From Symbiodinium microadriaticum (taxonomy: Eukaryota > Sar > Dinophyceae > Suessiales > Symbiodiniaceae), in the NCBI GenBank assembly GCA_001939145.1, contig LSRX01000073.1:641184-705183 (forward strand): a DNA stretch of 64,000 nucleotides, in the 5' to 3' direction. How positions within the stretch are numbered: position 1 is the first letter of the stretch; every line of letters starts with the position of its first letter. Below are positions 57,240 through 64,000 of this stretch, one piece after another. Under the pieces are notes generated by a model. That model was not told where the DNA came from. It made no database searches and worked only from the letters and a program-made list of their open reading frames with translations. The translations under genes and the position numbers were made by a program.

Positions 57240-57860
57240 TGGGCTATACTCGAAGGTAACTCTTAACCGTAACCCTAAACCCGAAACCGTATTATTAGTA
57301 CTCTGAGCGAAATTATTCGAACGATAACCCTACGTATGACTTATGATTACTAAGTCACCGGAGGCTTCACACATCAGCTCTCCTGCAGCCTGACCCCTCA
57401 ATGCTGAATTCCTGGATCCTATAAGGTATTCGTACCATGAGACCCCAAACTATAAAAAAAAACACTTATGCCCCTTGATGGTATCGATATGGCAAGTTCT
57501 TCACAAAGTAAGACTACTGCCAGAATATCCCTGGTAAGCGATGGGGGTGCCGACGAAGCTCATAAATCCAAGCTTTCTATTTCCCCGGATCCCTGGTGAA
57601 GACCCGAGGCCTTATAAACCTTGTTAAAAACCCTGTACAAACCCTACCAAGTATTGTTACCGGTATGAGCCCAGACCCCAAAAATCTAAACCCCTAAACC
57701 TTTAAAAACAAGTACCTATAAAACCCTAAAGTAACCCTTGTGGAAAGCTTCCAGGAACTTCTCAAAGGATCCCTGAAAGGGTTGACGGGCCTTCTCCAAT
57801 GATTTCCGACTCATGAAACCACCCGCGACGCGATGGGCCTAAGACATGCTGGGCTTCATC
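57240..57860. other. Mixed stretch, few features
   Basis: Short decayed CCCTAAA words and A-rich runs. No frame above 60 codons and no clear foldback element. Confidence 0.4.
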
Positions 57861-58009
57861 CGCAGGGTTTAGGGCTCAGGGTTTAGGGTGATGAGGGGGC
57901 GAAGGGTTCCTTTAACGGGTTCATTGAAGGGTTCTACAAGTGTTCTTTTGAAGGGTTCTGCAAGGGCTCACAGAGTTTCTACAAGGGTTGAGGGATTAGG
58001 CCGTTACCC

Positions 58010-58112
58010 TAAGGATCTATATACGTAGCAATCATATACTCGCCTAAACCTGTATTGACCAAATTCCACCTACATAACCGTAGACTATCATATACCCAAG
58101 TACATTATTATG
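58010..58112. mobile_element. Possible degenerate foldback (FB-M/H type)
   Basis: CCCTAAGGATCTATATACGT and ATCATATACCCAAGTAC at the ends, with ATCATATACTCGCC / GTAGACTATCATATACC inside. The similarity is weak. Confidence 0.3.
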
Positions 58113-58144
58113 GGGTTTAGGGCTTAGGGAGTTCTGGGCTTGGA

Positions 58145-58308
58145 GGTTTCCCTATACCCTAAACCCTAGATCCTATACCCTAAACCCTAAATCCTAAAAT
58201 CTAAACCCTAGATCCTATACCCTAAACCCTAAATCCTATACCCTAAACCCTAAATCCTATACCCTAAACCCTAAATCCTATACCCTAAACCTTATACCCT
58301 AAACCCTA
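58145..58308. repeat. Telomere-like array, 21-bp higher-order unit
   Basis: TCCTATACCCTAAACCCTAA followed by A recurs at about 21-bp steps (58214, 58234, 58255, 58276). A trimer of variants has been amplified. Confidence 0.93.
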
Positions 58309-58364
58309 AAGGCTCCTGGAAATTAAACGGCTCTCGGGGATTGCTGAAGCCTAGGCTGTGGGGA

Positions 58365-58492
58365 GGGGTTTAGGGTTTAGGGCTGGTTTAGGGCTTTAGG
58401 GTTTAGGAGTTTAGGGCCTTTAGGGTTTAGGAGTTTAGGGCTTTAGGGTTTAGGAGTTTAGGAGTTTAGGGCTTAGGGTTTAGGGCTCTTGA
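58365..58492. repeat. Telomere-like G-strand block
   Basis: TTTAGGG with TTTAGGAGTTTAGGGC units. It faces the C-strand array at 58145. Confidence 0.92.
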
Positions 58493-58931
58493 AGCAAGGG
58501 CAGTCCAGATTGTCCAGATACATCCACAAAAAAAAGGTCTGTAAAGTATGGTAAGACACGTTTCATCTGTCCTGTTACAGTAAGAGCACCCAAGGTATGC
58601 TTCAGTGCTTTGAATTCCCTGCACTAGAATCTAGGGTCCTAAACCCCAAACCCTACAATGTAAGGGTTATGTAGGGTTGAAAGAACATCGGCCCTCTATA
58701 TAACATCGCTTCTAGGGAACTGCCGATATCCCAGGCCAGCCAGCGCCGTCGCGACTCAAAAGGAACAGCCTAGTTAGGATTACTTGGGGATTAAGGCTTC
58801 AGGGTTGGCGTTTACCCTACACCCGGCCCTAGTTCATTAACATAGGCAGCCGAGGGCACCATGGAGAGCCATCGAGGAGGGTTGAAGATGTAAGTTCTGC
58901 CGAAAAGCTGCCTGGAACAGTCTTCCGGCTC

Positions 58932-59171
58932 TTGGGGTTCAGGGTGAAGTGCCATGGTTTCTATCAATATTATTTCCAGCTACATACCTGTCTACCTGCC
59001 TTCTTTCATGATTATGGAGATGTTCTTGGCTACACTATTGCCGTTGCGCTAGTTGCTAGACTTGCAACTGAGTACTGCTGCCTGTCGCGTTCCTTTGAGA
59101 GTTTGACGGTTATTGTGCAAGCTGAACTAACCCGAAACCCTATGAACCAGGCAATGCGGTCAAGCACATAA
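58932..59171 (+). CDS. Candidate ORF with hydrophobic segments
   Basis: 79 codons: YQYYFQLHTCLPAFFHDYGD, then YTIAVALVARLATEYCCLSR. No heptamers. It slightly overlaps the end of the minus-strand candidate at 59140. Confidence 0.27.
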   Translation: MGFRVKCHGFYQYYFQLHTCLPAFFHDYGDVLGYTIAVALVARLATEYCCLSRSFESLTVIVQAELTRNPMNQAMRSST

Positions 59172-59427
59172 TGCCGGGTTCGTCATCGGGCCCAATGGGC
59201 AAGGACAGATATGCATGCACCTTGAATACTTCATCGAGGCAGATTGACCGGTGCTCCAGCTTACCTACCATCATTCCAGAATCCGAGCCAATGCCCGACT
59301 GTACAGAATCCACTGCACTGCAGAGTAGCTCCTCTACTTTGGCGCAGTAGCTGTCAATCACAGTATCTACAATGGCGTGTCCGAGCCGTCTATCTATTGG
59401 TCGGCATGTGCTGCTGGCGCACGGACC
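59140..59427 (-). CDS. Candidate coding exon, best single open frame
   Basis: About 95 codons open from the TGA at 59428-59430 to the stop at 59140. It reads DRRLGHAIVDTVIDSYCAKV, then EELLCSAVDSVQSGIGSDSG, then LDEVFKVHAYLSLPIGPDDE. Balanced composition with amphipathic helices. GTGCAT after DEVFK could be a donor. It lies in a heptamer-free kilobase. No family recognised. A plus frame (59244-59531) overlaps. Confidence 0.4.
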   Translation of the reverse strand, partial: GPCASSTCRPIDRRLGHAIVDTVIDSYCAKVEELLCSAVDSVQSGIGSDSGMMVGKLEHRSICLDEVFKVHAYLSLPIGPDDEPGIMCLTALPGS

Positions 59428-59539
59428 ATGGAATCATGGCCTGCGGCTGGCTTGTAGAACTGCGCACATCAGCAACCCTCAGGCCTCACGAAGCTCCAAA
59501 ATCTAACGTCATATATGTCAAAGCAACATAAGCCCAAGA

Positions 59540-59720
59540 CTAGACACATCTTAAACCAAATTACTTAAACACCAAACTGCCAAACCGGCAAACTTCTAAA
59601 CGGCCTTGACCTTGACTCCTACAACGCTGAACCATATTCCTAACCTAGACTTAGAACGGAAACCCCATGCAACTCCCTTAAAGGTGCCTTGAAGCCCCCC
59701 TGAACACACAAGATGGTTGC
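59540..59720. other. Mixed stretch without a clear gene
   Basis: AAACC words without clear heptamer order. Nothing else seen. Confidence 0.35.
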
Positions 59721-60014
59721 TTGAAGCTTACGTCCCTATAGATTTGGGGTCTTGGCCAGGCTTTTGCTACGTTTTGCCAGTACGAGAGTCTGAAGAGTCA
59801 TACCTGTACCTCTTGTTCGGGTTTGGGGGCTTTGGAACGTCTTTGGTGCTTCAGGGGCTTGAAAGCCTTTGCAACTTTACAGGTTTTATTTTTTCTGCCG
59901 GGGGGAGGGGCATCCTCTGCTGAATTACCTGGAGGATCGCAGGGCTTAGCAAGTAAGGTTCAGGGCGTAGAGTTTAGGGTTGAAGGTATGTACTGTAATT
60001 TGCGCCAGAAGTGA
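59717..60014 (+). CDS. Candidate overlapping ORFs
   Basis: Frame 59717-59923 (VPIDLGSWPGFCYVLPVRES) and frame 59823-60014 overlap. The first is coding-like up to about 59800. Confidence 0.17.
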
Positions 60015-60179
60015 CTATAATTGCTACCTTGTTTTACTAGTCCTGCTTACCAGGCGAAGAGCTCAGAGAAGAAAGCCGATGTATAGAGCCCACCCAGCAT
60101 ATGCACATGCAAGCAATCCACTAGTAGGGGCCATATTCCTGCCAATCACAAAAACTGATAGTAATATATAGCTACTGAT

Positions 60180-60320
60180 AACTGTAGTCACTTCGGATAC
60201 ATCGTATTCCTATTTGTTCAAGCCTCCGCCTTATTCCTGAGCCCTGAACCGAACCCCAAGATAGATCAACCCCAGACCCGAGGCCAGAAGACGAGATAGG
60301 CCCGGTTTAGGGTTTAGGGT
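60180..60320. other. Mixed stretch
   Basis: Short unique sequence ending in a small TTTAGGG block (60304-60325). Confidence 0.35.
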
Positions 60321-60328
60321 TTAAGGTT

Positions 60329-60420
60329 CAGGGACCTAAACCCCCAAAAAAGTAGGTAAAAGAATGGGCCGAAAAACCTATAGAAGGCCATTCTTCTACA
60401 TGCTTTTGGGGTCCAGGGAA
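60329..60420. mobile_element. Single-copy inverted repeat
   Basis: TCAGGGACCTAAACCCCCAA pairs with TTTTGGGGTCCAGGGA. GGCCGAAAAACC sits between inner arms AGAATGG / CCATTCT. Confidence 0.65.
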
Positions 60421-60439
60421 GCCACATATACCGGGGGGG

Positions 60440-61200
60440 TGGGGGGGCCCTTAATGATTAGAAGAGGGTTTCGGGGTTTTCGGGTGACATATACTGACAG
60501 CATGATGTGGGCCCCCAGCAAAATAAAGACACAGTTTTAGGCCCGTATATTAAACGTTCAGCCCTAGATTATTGGATGGTGGAGACATATATCGAAACCT
60601 TAGACAAACCCTGTATGATTAATGACTAATCCTAAAGCCCCAAGCCCAAAAGACTGCAGTGTCCAAAACATGTCGGTGGCACGGACGCAGCCAGTCGTTT
60701 ACCTTCCTCAGCAGTGTTTACGACACAACAAACCACAGCCCTGGCAGTTGAAACCGAGAACCGTTTGTCAAGATTAAGGGTTCGGGCTTCATGGCTTAGT
60801 GCATAAGGAGTTAGGGTTTACCACTCAAAAACCTCCAGGAATACCTAGGGAATGCTAAATCTCCGTGTATGCGTGGAAGGTTCACTGTCACGAACGACAC
60901 AGAGTTTCTAAGTCATTGCTTGCATGACTTGCCTCATCACCCCAAACCATTCAATTTGGCACCATAAACGCTAAACTTCCGCTAAACCCCAAGACAGTTT
61001 AGGGCAAGTTTAGGGGGATGCCCTTATCCAAACGCCTATAAATCCCCAGGATCCAGCCAAGTTGAAGGGCATCTTGGCTTCAACATGACACCCCTAAACC
61101 CGAAACTGGAAGCAGATATATATTTTTAATGATTTGTTTTTTTAATTGCCCACAGTGTTATCTCAATTACAGCTAAAATCCAAAGCCCCAAACCCAAACC
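60440..61200. other. Heptamer-poor stretch without a clear gene
   Basis: Single short heptamer words only. No frame above 60 codons and no long hairpin. The nature of this 760-bp stretch is unknown. Confidence 0.4.
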
Positions 61201-62000
61201 AAAATCCCTCATACCCTAAACCCTGAACCCTATTCCTGGTCCGTCTTTCTCCTCTGTCATTCAGCGGAGTATCGACTCAGGTCACCCTCCCGCATTTACC
61301 GGAAAGGATGACAAAGAAGGAACGGTATCTCCCAGCCCAAGATGATGCCCTGTGCTCTATAGGGGATCGCGGGTTCGTTTAGAGTGGTTCCAACTACGTA
61401 CAACTATGCGGGAGATCGTAACTAGACTACGGTTTGGAGACCCAAAGCCCTGACTGAATGACCCAACATACTTAAAATCTGGAATGCTAAGGATACTGCC
61501 CTGGCACACAACAAGCTTCGCGGTTGGGATCTTGAGCATAACCTTACGGGCCCAAGTTACATTGGACCCTTAGGGACAAGCAACGGATGCGTCGCTACCC
61601 TTGGGGTAGCCGGCATCAACATTAGCATCGGACTATTTGTCAGTTTGGGGTTCAGTTATTGACGCTCGACAGTCTAGGGCTCAGCCTTGTATAAAGTGTT
61701 GACAAGGTGATGCACTTCTGACCAGCCTCTTGTGCACAAAGGCAAAGCTCAGGGCATAGGGTTTATAGGGTTTATATTTATAAATCCGGAACCCCAAACC
61801 TTCGAAAAAATAATGAGGCTCGGCAAGGCTTGGCAAAGACTTCCGGAAAGGCTCCATGTACCTATAGCATATACTTAGGCCTTAACGCACATACCTCTGC
61901 AGGAACCCTTTCAAGGCCTGAGTATATATACTACAAACCCCAAACCGTAAACCCCTAAGCCCGAAACACTTGTAGATCCCTAAAACCCTAAAGCCTGGCA
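61200..62000. other. Mixed stretch with one short minus ORF
   Basis: A 60-codon minus frame at 61357-61539 (LVTISRIVVRSWNHSKRTRD) has little support. GGGCCCAAGTTACATTGGAC then CCTTAGGGAC near 61548-61574 resembles an FB-M end. Confidence 0.35.
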
Positions 62001-62204
62001 GATCTCTTTCCGAAACCCAAAACCCTGAAACCCTAAAACCCTTGAAAAGGTACATCCTTAAACCCTAAAACCCTTTAAAAGGTACATGGAGCCGCAGGGT
62101 TCAAAGGCTCAGTCGTCCTCCCAAAGCCACGGCGCCCGTCTCCTCCGGAGAGGCGGACGGCACCGTAGAGACCTTTCCATGGGACGTTTACAGTGAGGAC
62201 CATG

Positions 62205-62400
62205 GATTTAGGGTTTTGGGATTCAGGGTTTAGGGTTCGGGATTTGGGGTTCGGAGTTTGCGGTTTGCGGTTTCGGTTTTGGGTTTTGGGGTTTAGGGTT
62301 TAGGGTTTGGGTTTTGGGGTTTAGGGTTGCATTTAGGCTGGATGTGGTGCCTTCTTTTACAGGGCCCTAAACGGTTTAGGATTTAGGGTCTAGGGTTTAG
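62205..62400. repeat. Telomere-like G-strand block
   Basis: TTTAGGG with TTTTGGG, TTCGGG and GCGGTTT variants. Confidence 0.88.
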
Positions 62401-62401
62401 G

Positions 62402-62568
62402 TTCCTAAGTACCTACCTGGAACTACCCAAAACCCACTTTTTGTAGGGCCTCTCTAAACTCCATATTACGGTGCGTAATCAAGATAATAATAATAATAAT
62501 CTACAGTAAAGTAGGTTATGGTAGTTTAAAGTCCATTATGATTTGGGGAAGTATCCCCCTGTCACTCC
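62402..62568 (-). mobile_element. FB-P element lying within FB-E pieces
   Basis: GTTCCTAAGTACCTAC (62401) and CATTATGATTTGGGGAAGTA (62534) are FB-E parts. Between them FB-P runs from GGAACTACCCAAAACCCACT to GTAGGTTATGGTAGTTTA (62420-62528). About 35 bp of FB-E is missing at the site. A (TAA)n run lies at about 62484-62500. Confidence 0.7.
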
Positions 62569-62639
62569 GGATTCTTTGTCTCGGCGTCAGGTCCTTTTCC
62601 AGGGATCCCCAAAATCCTTGAACACTCAAGAAAAAGAGA

Positions 62640-62664
62640 ACACACACACACACACACACACACC
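62640..62664. repeat. AC microsatellite
   Basis: About 12 AC units. Confidence 0.97.
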
Positions 62665-62994
62665 CGCAGACGCAAACAGAAGTCGCTAAATCAACGTCGA
62701 AACAGAAAGTCTGCAATCACATCTCTTCCTAAGTCTTCAGACCCTTCTAGCTTAAAGAACCCTTATAGAACCGTCTACCCCAATCACCGGAAAACCAGAA
62801 ACCTGAAACATGAAGGAAGACACACCAGAAACCCTTATATGAGAAGCACTTCTATATAGAAACCCTTAAGGTAGCGTACACCCCAAACCCTGAAGCCTCA
62901 GCCCATGCACTTGAACGCCTCTTGCCTCAGCGACCTCTCCGTCCTGGCTGCGCCGGGATTCTTCGTTCGACACCTCGGCGATTCGGTGCCCCTA

Positions 62995-63200
62995 AACCCT
63001 AAGCCCCTATATACATCCTAAACCCTAAAACCCTATCTAAACCCTAAACCCCGTAACTTACCCTTAAACCCCTGTATGAACCCTAAGCCCTAAACCCGTA
63101 TATACACCCGAAATCCTAAACCCCTAGAATAAACCTAAGCCCCTGTAATAACCCTACACCCCTTTATAAACCCTAAACCCCTAAAGCCCTAAGCCGCAAT
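62995..63200. repeat. Telomere-like C-strand block, CCCTATATA variants
   Basis: CCCTAAA with TATAAACCC, CCCCTATATA and CCCCTGTAATAAC units about 25-40 bp apart. Confidence 0.85.
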
Positions 63201-63337
63201 CAAAGCCTTGGGTTTCGATTGAGGGTTCTGCAAGAGTTCCTAAACGGTGCTAAGTACTACGGATTCCTTTAAGGGCTGCTTACTTTAAGGGTTCCTTTAA
63301 GGTTTAGGGTTTAGGGTCCCTTTAAGGGGTTCTGAAG

Positions 63338-63435
63338 AACCTATGTAGCAGAATGGCAGAATGTAGGGTTTTTATATGAGGCATTACCATGATGGTTTGG
63401 GGAAGTATCCCCCGCAACAAATTATGAGTCCTAGC
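63338..63435 (-). mobile_element. FB-E element, reversed, right arm eroded
   Basis: GAAGAACCTATGTAGCAGAA, TGTAGGGTTTTTATATGAGG, then GGGGAAGTATCCCCCGCAAC. After that AAATTATGAGTCCTAGCC replaces the arm. Confidence 0.85.
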
Positions 63436-63629
63436 CTATACCCCATATCAGTTCAGAACCCTACCTCGGACGGCTTAGATTTGCTCCCTGCAGTCTACTT
63501 GGGAGTGTTGAGTTTAAGGCTTGGGGGGTGTAGGGTCTAGGGCTTGGGGTATAGGGCTGAGGGTTCTCAACATAGTGGGAGGCGTGGGGTGACCAGCACC
63601 CCCCCCCTTTCCTTACCCTGAGCATCCGG

Positions 63630-63812
63630 TATTGATTAGGATCAATCGGGGTTTAGGTCGATTGATTTCGAGTGAAATCAATTATACAGATTGATTTTGA
63701 TTGATTTTGATATCAATAGGAAAATGTGCATTTTGAAAGCATAAAATCAATACTGAAATCAATCAAAAAATCATCGAAAATCAATCTTCATATCAATCTG
63801 TAATTCAATGTT
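63630..63812. repeat. GATTGATTT palindromic cluster
   Basis: GATTGATTT(T/C) occurs several times on the plus strand (63659-63715), then its complement AAATCAATC or AATCAATC (63745-63798), around AAAATGTGCATTTT (63721-63734). The whole forms an AT-rich imperfect cruciform. Not seen elsewhere in the window. Confidence 0.92.
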
Positions 63813-63834
63813 TAAGGGGGCTTGAAGGGGTACG

Positions 63835-64000
63835 GTTTGGGGTTTAGGGCCTGGGTTAGGGCCTTAACCCCTAAGACCCTAAGCCCGAAGACCCTGAACC
63901 CCTAAACCCTAAGGCCTTAAAACCCTCAGGGCTCAACCGTTGTAGGGCTTCAGGGGTTTAGGGATTTGGGGGTTCGGGGGATTAGGGTTTAGGGGTTTAG
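63835..64000. repeat. Telomere-like blocks at window end
   Basis: C-strand block at 63860-63925 between G-strand blocks (63836-63858, 63950-64000). Confidence 0.85.

Noticed and set aside
62516..62716. Minus ORF with a Val/Cys run
   Set aside because: The run is the AC microsatellite read as codons, and the rest is FB-P/FB-E sequence.
1..64000. Window as a true chromosome end (telomere)
   Set aside because: Heptamers are interspersed, in both orientations and degenerate. No long terminal array is present at either edge.
1..64000. rRNA, tRNA or conserved housekeeping genes
   Set aside because: I looked for familiar motifs and saw none. A covariance-model and HMM search would be decisive, and I could not run one.
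1..64000. High-confidence gene models from protein-like ORFs
   Set aside because: Stops are expected about every 20 codons and the observed frame lengths do not exceed what I would expect by chance. Several islands look equally plausible on both strands, so confidence was kept low throughout.

Overview
This looks like nuclear DNA of a eukaryote, probably a microbial alga or another protist. The plant-type telomere heptamer (TTTAGGG / CCCTAAA) is scattered through the whole window in both orientations. It occurs in perfect, degenerate and higher-order forms, mixed with other sequence rather than capping an end. Interspersed copies of this heptamer are known from some alveolates (Eimeria is the classic case), but the motif is used by many lineages and no species can be named. 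There is no bacterial operon structure and no recognisable rRNA, tRNA, CRISPR array or conserved protein domain.

The best supported content is repetitive. At least 17 families of short foldback elements (here FB-A to FB-R) can be recognised by comparing copies inside the window. Most are about 80-120 bp, with long terminal inverted repeats and no coding capacity. Several are nested in one another: L in K with a TA duplication, B in E, C in F, G in D, and D in B. Copies of several families (B, C, E, K, M, R) also carry runs of telomere-like heptamer that sister copies lack, so the heptamers arrived after the elements did. Minisatellites, microsatellites and homopolymer runs fill much of the rest. 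One 728-base gap (6590-7317) and three single Ns mark assembly joins.

Gene content is uncertain. Apart from the gap, no start-to-stop frame exceeds 139 codons. My rough estimate is that this is no longer than chance predicts for 64 kb with balanced composition read in six frames. Many islands of about 100-350 bp between repeats read as protein-like sequence, sometimes on both strands, so protein-likeness is weak evidence. They are listed as low-confidence candidate exons. The better ones are 59140-59427 (-), 34226-34562 (-, two exons), 11588-11994 (-, two exons), 16317-16620 (+), 39118-39680 (+) and 43179-43460 (+).

The most interesting possibility is that the foldback elements act as introns (introners). 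Many carry GT near the left end and AG near the right end. At about a dozen sites, removing the element joins two open frames in phase. The reading frame across the terminal repeat also agrees between unrelated copies: families B, D, E and K each show one shared frame at several sites. Because frames and sites were chosen by eye, this remains a hypothesis that needs transcript data.

Layout: 1-6.6 kb heptamer-rich with FB-K, H, B and J; 7.3-16 kb D, C, G, I, E and N elements with candidate exons; 16-25 kb C, E and B elements plus an unusual 1-kb heptamer-free island with GTGGATTT repeats; 25-40 kb K/L nest, M, A, E, P, I, R and the F/C nest; 40-56 kb H, J, M, A, E, B and D elements and the 74-bp minisatellite; 56-64 kb fewer elements, a quiet candidate-gene region at 58.9-59.9 kb, and a final palindromic GATTGATTT cluster.
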